Of a stretch of 64,000 nucleotides of DNA, positions 43,998 through 51,391 are shown piece after piece (the first letter of the stretch is position 1; every line of letters begins with the position of its first letter). Made by a program: the position numbers and the translations under genes. This DNA comes from Nocardioides insulae DSM 17944. GTDB taxonomy: Bacteria; Actinomycetota; Actinomycetes; Propionibacteriales; Nocardioidaceae. The stretch lies in contig NZ_KE383928.1 in assembly GCF_000422825.1 (NCBI RefSeq), positions 508,930-572,929 on the forward strand. Reading direction: 5' to 3'. The notes below the pieces were generated by a model. It saw only the letters and a program-made list of their open reading frames with translations. It was not told the origin of the DNA and made no database searches.

Positions 43998-44756
43998 GTG
44001 AGCCAAGAACTGCAGGTACGCCGCACCGCCGGCGTCGTCGAGGTCACCTTCAGCCGTCCCGAGCGGCACAACGCCTTCACCCAGGCGATGTACGCCGCGA
44101 TGCACGAGCTGTGCGACGAGCTCGCCTCCGCCGAGGACGTCCGCGTGCTCGTCCTGCGGGGCGCGGGTGGCCGGGCCTTCGCGGCGGGCAACGAGATCTC
44201 CGACTTCCTCTCCCAGGACCCGGTCGAGTACGAGGACTGGATCCGCGCGCTGCTGGACAAGCTGTTCCGGCTGCCGCAGGTGACGGTCGCCGCGGTCGAC
44301 GGTGTGTGTGTCGGCGGAGGGCTTGCGGTGGCGACCCACTGCGACCTGCGGCTGGCGACCCCGCACTCCCGCTTCGGCTACCCGATCGCACGCACACTCG
44401 GCAACGCGCTCGCCGCGCCCATCGTCTACCGGTGCGCCGCCGTCTTCGGTGAGGCCCTCACCCGCGAGATGCTGCTCACCGCCCGCCTGGTCGGCGCCGA
44501 CCGGGCCCACGGCGTCGGCGCCCTCCTGGAGGTCACAGACTCCCTCGACGATGCGCTCGCCAGGCTGCTCGACTCACTGGAGACCCTCTCCGCGGTGACC
44601 CTCCGAGCCACCAAGCGTCAGCTCGTGGCCCGCGCTGCGGTCGTCGAGGCCGCCCCCTCCTTCGACGGCCCGCTTCTCCACGAGGTCTACACCGGTCCCG
44701 ACTTCGCCGAGGGTGTGCGGGCCTTCCTCGCCAAGGACAGGCCCGCCTTCGGCTGA
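43998..44756 (+). CDS. Enoyl-CoA hydratase/isomerase family protein
   Basis: A 252-aa crotonase-fold protein. The oxyanion-hole segments are RAFAAGNEISDF and VDGVCVGGGLAVATHCDLRLAT. The usual catalytic Glu region is replaced by FGYPIARTLGN, so hydratase chemistry is doubtful and an isomerase or thioesterase-like variant is possible. GTG 43998 lies 7 nt after TACCCT (43985-43990), giving a leaderless mRNA. It is monocistronic between the RibD-like and metal-receptor genes. Confidence 0.85.
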   Translation: MSQELQVRRTAGVVEVTFSRPERHNAFTQAMYAAMHELCDELASAEDVRVLVLRGAGGRAFAAGNEISDFLSQDPVEYEDWIRALLDKLFRLPQVTVAAVDGVCVGGGLAVATHCDLRLATPHSRFGYPIARTLGNALAAPIVYRCAAVFGEALTREMLLTARLVGADRAHGVGALLEVTDSLDDALARLLDSLETLSAVTLRATKRQLVARAAVVEAAPSFDGPLLHEVYTGPDFAEGVRAFLAKDRPAFG

Positions 44757-44790
44757 TCGCGGGTCCCGGTGGCCGGTCGGTCCGCGCCCT

Positions 44791-45537
44791 TCAGGCGAGG
44801 TCGGCCGCTTCGAGCAGCGAGGGGCCGTACCAGGTGAGGAGCCGGCCGCTGACCAGTTCGGTGGGGGTGCGGCGGAACGCCTCGGGTCCGTCGAGGGCGG
44901 TGAACTCGTAGGGCTCGTCGGGAAGCAGCGCCACCTCGGCGCCGGCGGCGTCGAGGTCGGCGAGGTCGACGTGGGGGTAGCGGTCGCCGGCCGGGTTGAG
45001 CGCAGGGTCGGCATACAGGTTGAGCCAACCGAGCCGGCGTAGCAGGTCGCCGGTGAACGTTCGTGCGCCGACGATCATCCACGGATCCCGCCAGATGGGT
45101 ACGACGACGCGGCGGGTCACCGCGGGGAGCGGGCCGCACCAGCGGTCGGCGGCCTCGGCCAGCCAGGCCGGGCGCGCCCAACCGAGGGCGTCGAGGAGGC
45201 GCCCCATCGAACCGATCGCCGTCGGCACGGTCTCGATGTCGGTCACCCACACCCGGACGCCGCTGTCGCGCAGGCGGCGTACGTCGAGCTCCCGGTTCTC
45301 CTCCTTGTTGGCCACGACCACGTCGGGGGCGAGGGCGCGGACGGCGGCGAGGTCCGGGTTCTTCGTACCGCGGACGCGGGTCGCCGCGAGGTCGGCGGGG
45401 TGGGTGCACCAGTCGGTGGCACCCACGACCCGGTCGGCGGCGACCGACGCCAGCGCTTCGGTCAGCGAGGGCACCAGGGACACCACTCGCCGGGCCGGCC
45501 GTGGTCCGTCGTACGGCGTACCGAGGTCGTCCATCAC
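44791..45537 (-). CDS. Helical-backbone metal-receptor (BtuF/TroA-like) protein without signal peptide
   Basis: A 248-aa protein with the two-lobe ABC substrate-binding fold used for cobalamin, heme or siderophores: RRVVSLVPSLTEALASVAADRVVGATDWCTHP at the N-terminus, PDLAAVRALAPDVVVANKEENRE, and DVALLPDEPYEFTALD near the end. No signal peptide or lipobox precedes the fold; the N-terminus MMDDLGTPYDGPRPAR is acidic and short. No permease or ATPase gene is nearby. It could be a cytosolic metal- or corrinoid-handling protein, or a secretion-signal loss. Downstream of a 14-bp tandem repeat. Confidence 0.8.
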   Translation of the reverse strand: MMDDLGTPYDGPRPARRVVSLVPSLTEALASVAADRVVGATDWCTHPADLAATRVRGTKNPDLAAVRALAPDVVVANKEENRELDVRRLRDSGVRVWVTDIETVPTAIGSMGRLLDALGWARPAWLAEAADRWCGPLPAVTRRVVVPIWRDPWMIVGARTFTGDLLRRLGWLNLYADPALNPAGDRYPHVDLADLDAAGAEVALLPDEPYEFTALDGPEAFRRTPTELVSGRLLTWYGPSLLEAADLA

Positions 45538-45552
45538 CCGCTCGACGGTACT

Positions 45553-45650
45553 TGGTCGGTCGTGCGGGGTCGGCCGTGCCGGGTCAGGGGTGCCGGGTCA
45601 GGGGTGCGGGGTCGGTCGTGTCGGGTCACGGGTGCCGGGTCAGCGGTGCT
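45553..45650. repeat. Seven tandem 14-bp repeats
   Basis: Units of consensus GGGTCAGGGGTGCC start at 45553, 45567, 45581, 45595, 45609, 45623 and 45637. Units 3 and 4 differ at one base; the others by 1-4. The last unit contains the stop codon of the crotonase gene (45640-45642, minus strand), and the array ends 15 bp from the metal-receptor gene start. Confidence 0.93.
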
Positions 45651-46482
45651 GGTACGCCGGCGGACGCTTCTCCAGGAAGGCCGCACGGGCCTCGGCGGCG
45701 TCCTCGGTCCAGGCGCTGACCATCTGCTGGCGGTTCTCGAACTCGATCGCCGTGGCCAGGGAGGGCATCTCCAGCGAGGCCCACATGCCCTGCTTGGTGA
45801 GGGAGACCGAACCGGGCGGGTTGAGCATGATCTCCGCGGCCTTCGCATGGGCGACGGGAAGCAGGTCCGCGGGCGCGACCACCCGATGAAGCAGGCCGAT
45901 CCGCTCCGCCTCGGCGGCGTCGAACCTGCGGCCGGTGAGCATGAGTTCGTGGGCATGGCCGGCCCCGACGATCCGGGGGAGGAGCCAGGAGGTGCCGATG
46001 TCGCACGCGGAGAACCCGGCCCGGATGAAGGACACCGCGAACACGGCCGGGTCGGCCGCGATCCGGATGTCGCTGGCCAGCACGAGGGCGAGGCCGCCGC
46101 CCGCTGCCGGGCCGTTGACGGCCGCGATCACCGGGTGGGGCAGGTCGTGGATCTTCTGGGTGAGCCGGGCGATCTCGCGCTGGCGGTCCAGCGCGCCGAG
46201 CGAGCGGCCCATCTCCTCCTCGCGCCCGTTGTCGCCGTACCCGGTCAGTTCGAGCCCGGCGCAGAAGCCCCGCCCGGCTCCGGTGAGGACGACGGCTCGC
46301 ACATCCCGGTCGGCGGCGACCTCGTCCAGGGCCCGATGGAGGTCGGTGACCAGCTGATGGGTCATCGTGTTCAGCCGGTCGGGCCGGTTCAGGGTCAGCT
46401 GGCAGATGCCGGGGGCGGGCCGGGTCACCAGGACGGGGGCGTCCTCCGATGCGGGGACGCCGGGCGGGTCGGTCGGGCTCAT
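45640..46482 (-). CDS. Enoyl-CoA hydratase
   Basis: A 280-aa crotonase: LNRPDRLNTMTHQL, VLTGAGRGFCAGLELTGYGDN (first oxyanion segment) and NGPAAGGGLALVLASDIRIAA (second), then AGFSACDIGTSWLLPRIVG. It probably hydrates a trans-2-enoyl-CoA in the acyl-CoA module it shares a promoter region with. ATG 46482 has GAAAGGTG 8 nt upstream; GTG 46500 is an alternative six codons earlier. It is divergent from fadD across a region with two AACGATCGTT palindromes. Its 3' end runs into a 14-bp repeat array. Confidence 0.88.
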   Translation of the reverse strand: MSPTDPPGVPASEDAPVLVTRPAPGICQLTLNRPDRLNTMTHQLVTDLHRALDEVAADRDVRAVVLTGAGRGFCAGLELTGYGDNGREEEMGRSLGALDRQREIARLTQKIHDLPHPVIAAVNGPAAGGGLALVLASDIRIAADPAVFAVSFIRAGFSACDIGTSWLLPRIVGAGHAHELMLTGRRFDAAEAERIGLLHRVVAPADLLPVAHAKAAEIMLNPPGSVSLTKQGMWASLEMPSLATAIEFENRQQMVSAWTEDAAEARAAFLEKRPPAYQHR

Positions 46483-46524
46483 GGGTCGGGCACCTTTCAC
46501 TCGAATCGTTCGCCCCGTTCTACC

Positions 46525-46601
46525 GAACGATCGTTCAATGCGGAAGGGCGATTTTCCTTGCGCCGGCTCCCAGTGCTCTGGTTTCCTCCTGAACGATCGT
46601 T
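46525..46601. promoter_or_regulatory. Two palindromic operators between echA and fadD
   Basis: GAACGATCGTTC (46525-46536, perfect) and AACGATCGTT (46592-46601, within GAACGATCGTTAA) lie 66 bp apart in the divergent intergenic region. A shortened CGAATCGTTCG occurs at 46502-46512. The same core recurs at 49201-49210. Symmetry and size fit a TetR-family repressor controlling both genes. Confidence 0.75.
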
Positions 46602-46621
46602 AAGCGACAGGAAGGGTCCGC

Positions 46622-48172
46622 ATGCCGTACCAGCACCAGACCGGTAGCACCGTCGGGGCGGTCACGCTCCGAGCACTGCGACGCTTCCCGGGACGGACAG
46701 CGTTCACCTGGGGGAGCGGGACGGTCGAGGAACGGCTCACCTACGACCAGGTGCTGGACGTCATCGGCCGGACCCAGGCGGTGCTCGCGGAGGCGGGCCT
46801 CACCCGCGGCGACCGGATCGCGATCCTGTCCGGCAACAAGGTCGACGCCTGGTGTACGTCGACCGCGGCCAGTGCCAGCGGCATCGTCGTGACGAACCTC
46901 CACCCCCTCGGGTCCCTGGCTGACCAGGCCTACCAGGTGCAGGACGCCGGGGCGACCGCCCTGTTCGTCGATCCGGGGAAGTACGAGCAGCGCGGTCGTG
47001 AGATCGCCGATGCCACCGGTCTGTCCACGGTGTTCAGCTTCGGCCCCTCGGGCGAGGGTGCCGACCTGCGGAAGGCATGTGACCGGATCGGCGCGAGTCG
47101 GGCGATCGACGTAGCGGACCCCGCTGAGCTCACCATCATCAACTACACCGGCGGCACCACCGGACGCCCCAAGGGTGTGGAGCGTCGGCACGAGGCCGTG
47201 CTGTCCGGCACCCGTTCGGTGCTGACCGACTTCGAGTTCCCGGACGTGCCGCGCTACCTCGCGGCCGCTCCGATCACCCACGTCGCGGGCACCAAGATCC
47301 TGCCCACGCTGCACAAGGGTGGGACGGTGCACCTGCTGGACGGGTTCTCCACCACCACCGTGCTGACGGCGATCGCCGAGCAGCGGATCAACCTGGCGCT
47401 GCTGGTGCCGACCATGATCTACGCGCTGCTGGACGACCCGGCCCTGGACTCGGCCGACCTCTCCTCGCTCGAGGTCATGTTGTACGGCGCATCGGCGATG
47501 TCCCCCTCGCGCCTCCGCGAGGGCCACGAGCGCCTGGGGTCCATCTTCGCCCAGCTCTACGGCCAGACCGAGTGCTACCCGATCTCCTACCTCTCCCGTG
47601 CCGACCATGCGCGGGGCCTGGCCGAGGACCCCGGCCTGCTCACCTCCTGCGGCTACCCCGTGGTCGGCACCGCGGTGACCCTGCTGGGAGCCGACGGAGA
47701 ACCGGTCCCCACCGGCGACTCGGGTGAGATCTGCGTGCGGAGCCAGGGAACGATGGACCGCTACCACGACCTGCCCGACCTCACCGAGGAGACCCTGGCC
47801 GGCGGCTGGGTGCACACCGGCGACATCGGGCGCTTCGACGAGTCCGGCTACCTGAGCATCGTGGACCGCAAGAAGGACATGATCGTCAGCGGCGGGTTCA
47901 ACGTCTTCCCGCGCGAGGTGGAGGACGCCCTCACCAGCCATCCGGAGGTCAGCACCGCCGCGGTGTACGGCGTACCGGACGAGAAGTGGGGCGAGGCGGT
48001 GCACGCCGCCGTCGTGCTCAAGGACGGCGCCACGGTCGAGGCCGAGATGCTCATCGACCGGGTCAAGGAGCTGAAGGGCTCGGTCCAGGCGCCCAAGCAG
48101 GTCCGGGTGCTCACCGAACTGCCCACCACCGCGGTCGGCAAGGTGGACAAGAAGGCGCTCCGCGAGGAGTGA
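46622..48172 (+). CDS. Acyl-CoA synthetase (AMP-forming), FadD-like
   Basis: A 516-aa ANL-superfamily ligase activating a carboxylic acid through an acyl-adenylate. A3 loop YTGGTTGRPKG, A5 YGQTECYPISY, A7 HTGD, A8 hinge DRKKDMIVSGGFNVFPREVE, and the A10 lysine in TTAVGKVDKKAL are all intact. AGGAAGG lies 9-15 nt upstream of ATG 46622. Expression is likely repressed through the AACGATCGTT sites. The substrate may be a medium or branched acid; neighbours (dehydrogenase, SDR, hydratase) form a full beta-oxidation-like set. Confidence 0.92.
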   Translation: MPYQHQTGSTVGAVTLRALRRFPGRTAFTWGSGTVEERLTYDQVLDVIGRTQAVLAEAGLTRGDRIAILSGNKVDAWCTSTAASASGIVVTNLHPLGSLADQAYQVQDAGATALFVDPGKYEQRGREIADATGLSTVFSFGPSGEGADLRKACDRIGASRAIDVADPAELTIINYTGGTTGRPKGVERRHEAVLSGTRSVLTDFEFPDVPRYLAAAPITHVAGTKILPTLHKGGTVHLLDGFSTTTVLTAIAEQRINLALLVPTMIYALLDDPALDSADLSSLEVMLYGASAMSPSRLREGHERLGSIFAQLYGQTECYPISYLSRADHARGLAEDPGLLTSCGYPVVGTAVTLLGADGEPVPTGDSGEICVRSQGTMDRYHDLPDLTEETLAGGWVHTGDIGRFDESGYLSIVDRKKDMIVSGGFNVFPREVEDALTSHPEVSTAAVYGVPDEKWGEAVHAAVVLKDGATVEAEMLIDRVKELKGSVQAPKQVRVLTELPTTAVGKVDKKALREE

Positions 48173-48180
48173 TCCCCGGG

Positions 48181-49119
48181 TCACGCCCCGGCGGCGGCGT
48201 ACTCCTCGGCGAGCCGGGCCACCAGCTCCGCCACGGGGGGTACGTCGCCCACCGCGGAGACGGAGTGGCCAGCGCTCCATACGTCTGTCCATCGACGCGG
48301 TCCGCTCGCCCCGGACCCGAACATCACCGCGGCGGACTCGGCGGTGACCTGTTCGTCGAGCCGGTCCGGGTCGAGCCCGGCGGCGGCGATGGACGGCCGG
48401 AGCATGCTCGTCGAGAGGCCGGTGAAGGCCCGGGTCAGGACGACGTCGTCCATGGTGCTGGAGACCAGCATCTCCTGGTAGGCAGCCTCCGCCCGGCTCT
48501 CCTCGGTCGCGATGAACCGGGTGCCCAGGTAGCCCAGATCGCAGCCGAGGGTGATCGCGGCGCGCAGCGCGGTGCCGTCGCCGATCCCGCCGGCGAGCAC
48601 GATCAGGCCGTCGTACCAACGGCGGATCTCGCGGACGAAGGCGAACGGGTTGAGCCACCCGGTCTGACCGCCGGCACCGGCGGTGAGCAGGACCAGGCCG
48701 TCGACGCCGGCCTCGGCCGCCTTCTCGGCGTGCCGCACGGTGGCGACGTCGGCGAGGACCAGCGCACCGGCCTCGTGCAGCGGGCCGACCACGCCGGCGG
48801 GGGAGCCGACGCTGGTGATGACCAGTTCCACCCGGTGTCGCACCAGGGTCTCCAGATCCTCGGCGAGGCGCGGCTGACGGATGATCAGGTTGGGGCACCA
48901 CGGCGCCCAGGGCGCCTCGCCACGCTCCTCATCCAGGCTCCCGAGCCAGTCGTCGAGCTCGCCCACGGAACGCGCGTTCGCGGTCGGGAACGCCCCGATC
49001 ACGCCGCTGCGACAGGCCGCAGCCACCAGCTCGGGGCCGCTGACTCGCAGCATGGGGGCCGAGATCGCCGGGATGCGGAGCCGGCGGCCGATCGATTCGG
49101 GCAGCCTGGTGATGGGCAT
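48181..49119 (-). CDS. Nitronate monooxygenase family flavoprotein
   Basis: A 312-aa FMN-dependent TIM barrel of the NMO/NPD family. The front is RLRIPAISAPMLRVSGPELVAAACRSG; the FMN phosphate site is VLAGGIGDG with LGTRFIATEES. In several actinobacterial acyl-CoA clusters such proteins accompany dehydrogenases with no proven nitronate activity, so the label is family-level only. It is convergent with fadD (8 bp apart) and divergent from the ACAD gene, with which it shares the 49199-49212 operator. Confidence 0.88.
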   Translation of the reverse strand: MPITRLPESIGRRLRIPAISAPMLRVSGPELVAAACRSGVIGAFPTANARSVGELDDWLGSLDEERGEAPWAPWCPNLIIRQPRLAEDLETLVRHRVELVITSVGSPAGVVGPLHEAGALVLADVATVRHAEKAAEAGVDGLVLLTAGAGGQTGWLNPFAFVREIRRWYDGLIVLAGGIGDGTALRAAITLGCDLGYLGTRFIATEESRAEAAYQEMLVSSTMDDVVLTRAFTGLSTSMLRPSIAAAGLDPDRLDEQVTAESAAVMFGSGASGPRRWTDVWSAGHSVSAVGDVPPVAELVARLAEEYAAAGA

Positions 49120-49198
49120 GGGGTTCCTCCTCGGACCCCTGTGGGACAGGGGCGGTGTGCTTGACAGGAGTGTCGCGAGCGATGATCGTGTCCGCAGC

Positions 49199-49212
49199 TT
49201 AACGATCGTTCA
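49199..49212. promoter_or_regulatory. Palindromic operator between NMO and ACAD genes
   Basis: TTAACGATCGTTCA carries the same AACGATCGTT core as the two sites at 46525-46601. A long alternating GC tract (about 49226-49254, with a hairpin around CTTCGGCG) lies between it and the ACAD start. Confidence 0.72.
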
Positions 49213-49308
49213 ATCGAGATCGGGACGCGCGCGCGCTTCGGCGCTCGCGCGCGCACCCGGCCCGCGGTCCGCCGCCGGCTCCAGTCCGCCACCCAGCAGG
49301 AGAAAAGC

Positions 49309-50556
49309 ATGCCCACCCTGTCCGACCCCTACGACGTGGCCGGTCTCGACCTCACGCCCTCGGCCAAGGCCCGCGAACTGCGTGCGGAGCTGGTCGACTT
49401 CATGAACACGCGGGTCTTCCCGGCCGAAGCCGCCTACCACGCCTACCGCGCGGAGAAGGGGCCCGAGGACCACACCCTCCCGCCGGTGGTGGAGGAGCTC
49501 AAGGCGGAGGCGAAGCGCCGCGGGTTGTGGAACCTCTTCCTCCCCTCCGTCTCCGGGATCTCCAACCTCGACTACGCCGGCCTGGCCGAGATCAGCGGCT
49601 GGAGCCTCGATCTGGCCCCGGAGGCGATCAACGGGCAGGCGCCCGACACCGGCAACATGGAGCTGCTGCACCTGTTCGCCACTCCCGAGCAGAAGGAGCG
49701 CTGGCTCGAGCCGCTCATGGACGGCCGGATCCGGTCCGTCTTCGCGATGACCGAGCCCGAGGTGGCCAGCTCGGACGCCACCAACATCGAGACCTCGATC
49801 GTGCGCGACGGCGACGAGTACGTCATCAACGGGCGCAAGTGGTGGAGCAGCGGGGCCGCGGACGAGCGGGCCCAGCTGTTCATCGTGATGGGAAAGACCG
49901 ACCCCGAGGCCGCCCGTCACCGGCAGCAGTCGATGGTTCTCGTGCCCCGTGACACCGCTGGCCTGAGCATCGTGCGGGATCTCCCGGTGTTCGGCCGGCA
50001 CGACCAGCACGGTCACTGCGAGGTCCTCTTCGAGGACGTCCGGGTGCCGGTCACCAACGTCCTCGGCGAGGAGGGCGGCGGTTTCGCGATGGCCCAGGCG
50101 CGGCTCGGACCGGGCCGCATCCACCACTGCATGCGCGCCCTCGGCGCCGCCGAGCGGGCCCTCCAGCTGATGGTCGACCGGGCCCAGTCCCGGGTGGCGT
50201 TCGGCAAGCCGCTGGCCGAGCAGGGTCTGGTGCAGGCCTCCATCGCCGAGTCGCGGATCGCCATCGCCCAGGCCCGGCTGCTGTGCCAGCACACCGCAGC
50301 GGTGATCGACGCGCACGGCAACAAGGCCGCCGCGGGGCTGGTCTCGCAGGCCAAGGTCTCGGTGCCCCGGGTCGCCCTCGACGTGATCGACCGGGCCATC
50401 CAGGTGCATGGCGGCGCCGGTATCAGCGATGACGTCCCCCTCGCCGCGATGTACGGCTGGCACCGGGCCATGCGCCTGTTCGACGGCCCCGACGAGGTGC
50501 ACCTGCGCACCATCGCGAAGAACGAACTCGCCGCCGAGGGGGTGCTGCGGCCGTGA
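49309..50556 (+). CDS. Acyl-CoA dehydrogenase, ACAD10/11-like
   Basis: A 415-aa FAD-dependent dehydrogenase. AMTEPEVASSDATNIET is the FAD/substrate loop, and GGGFAMAQARLGPGRIHHCMRALGAAERAL and HGGAGISDDVPLAAMYGWHRAMRLFDGPDEVHLRTIAKNEL are the C-domain with the DGPDEVH signature. The 'GRIHHCMR' and 'DGPDEVH' forms are those of the ACAD10/11 group rather than the short-chain enzymes. That group handles 4-phosphorylated acyl-CoAs in its best-studied members. AGGAG lies 7 nt upstream. Coupled by a 4-bp overlap (GTGA) to the following SDR. Confidence 0.88.
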   Translation: MPTLSDPYDVAGLDLTPSAKARELRAELVDFMNTRVFPAEAAYHAYRAEKGPEDHTLPPVVEELKAEAKRRGLWNLFLPSVSGISNLDYAGLAEISGWSLDLAPEAINGQAPDTGNMELLHLFATPEQKERWLEPLMDGRIRSVFAMTEPEVASSDATNIETSIVRDGDEYVINGRKWWSSGAADERAQLFIVMGKTDPEAARHRQQSMVLVPRDTAGLSIVRDLPVFGRHDQHGHCEVLFEDVRVPVTNVLGEEGGGFAMAQARLGPGRIHHCMRALGAAERALQLMVDRAQSRVAFGKPLAEQGLVQASIAESRIAIAQARLLCQHTAAVIDAHGNKAAAGLVSQAKVSVPRVALDVIDRAIQVHGGAGISDDVPLAAMYGWHRAMRLFDGPDEVHLRTIAKNELAAEGVLRP

Positions 50557-51335
50557 CCGACCTCAGCAGCTCACCCCTGGACAGGTTCCGGCTCGACGAC
50601 AAGGTGGTGGTGGTGACCGGGGCCAGCTCCGGCCTCGGGGTCGGGTTCGCCCGGGCGGTCGCCGCGGTCGGCGCCACGGTCGTCCTGGCCGCCCGCCGCG
50701 AGGACCGGCTCGAGAGCCTGGCCGAGGAACTCCGTGCCGGTGGCACCCGGGTCCTCACCCGTCGTACCGACGTGGCGGTGGAGGCGGAGTGCCAGGCGCT
50801 GGCCGCCGCGGCTGCCGAGGAGTTCGGCCGGATCGACGTGCTCGTCAACAACGCCGGCCTCGGTACCAGCGGCACGACGGCGCTGCGCGAGGATCCGGCG
50901 GCCTTCGACCAGGTGGTCGACGTCAACCTCAAGGGCGTCTACTGGATGGCCCGGGCGTGCGCGCCGCACATGCCGCAGGGGTCCTCGATCGTCAACATCG
51001 CCAGCGTGCACGGCTGGGCGGCCTCCCGTTTCCCGGGCGCGGCGTACGCCGCCAGCAAGGCCGGCGTCGTCGGGCTGACCCGCGACCTGGCCCAGCAGTG
51101 GGCGCAGCGCCGGGGGATCAGGGTCAACGCGCTGTGCCCCGGCTACTTCGATAGCGAGATGACCAGCCAGGACGGCGACGTACTCGGCGCGATGGTCGAG
51201 CAGACCGGCATCCTGCACCGGTTCGGTCAGCAGGAGGAGCTCGACTCCGCGCTGCTCTTCCTCGCCAGCCCGGCCTCGTCGTACATGGTCGGAGCGTCGC
51301 TCGTGGTCGACGGCGGCCTGAGCGCGACCATCTGA
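50553..51335 (+). CDS. SDR-family oxidoreductase
   Basis: A 260-aa classical short-chain dehydrogenase. Cofactor motif VTGASSGLGVGFARA, NNAGLG, active Ser in IVNIASVHG, and AYAASKAG (Tyr-x3-Lys) are intact. The Arg pair after the first strand (LAARREDRL) suggests NADP(H). It probably oxidises or reduces a hydroxyacyl/ketoacyl intermediate in the same pathway as the ACAD, whose stop it overlaps. A strong hairpin follows. Confidence 0.92.
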   Translation: MTDLSSSPLDRFRLDDKVVVVTGASSGLGVGFARAVAAVGATVVLAARREDRLESLAEELRAGGTRVLTRRTDVAVEAECQALAAAAAEEFGRIDVLVNNAGLGTSGTTALREDPAAFDQVVDVNLKGVYWMARACAPHMPQGSSIVNIASVHGWAASRFPGAAYAASKAGVVGLTRDLAQQWAQRRGIRVNALCPGYFDSEMTSQDGDVLGAMVEQTGILHRFGQQEELDSALLFLASPASSYMVGASLVVDGGLSATI

Positions 51336-51345
51336 CGCCGATCCC

Positions 51346-51384
51346 ACGTCCGCCCCGCCGCGGCCCAAGGGCCGGGGCGGACGT
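51346..51384. terminator. Bidirectional terminator between SDR and icmF
   Basis: 12-bp perfect stem 51346-51357/51373-51384 with further pairing (GGCCC/GGGCC) in the loop; it lies between convergent genes. Confidence 0.85.
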
Positions 51385-51391
51385 GCGTGGG

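Noticed and set aside
45538..45639. A small coding gene across the 14-bp repeats
   Set aside because: The repeat unit is not a multiple of 3 and no frame has a ribosome site; the short open frames are low-complexity products of the repeat.
49226..49254. GC-alternating tract as an attachment site or Z-DNA element
   Set aside because: It is a simple alternating run in a promoter region without flanking repeats or integrase; only its proximity to the operator is notable.
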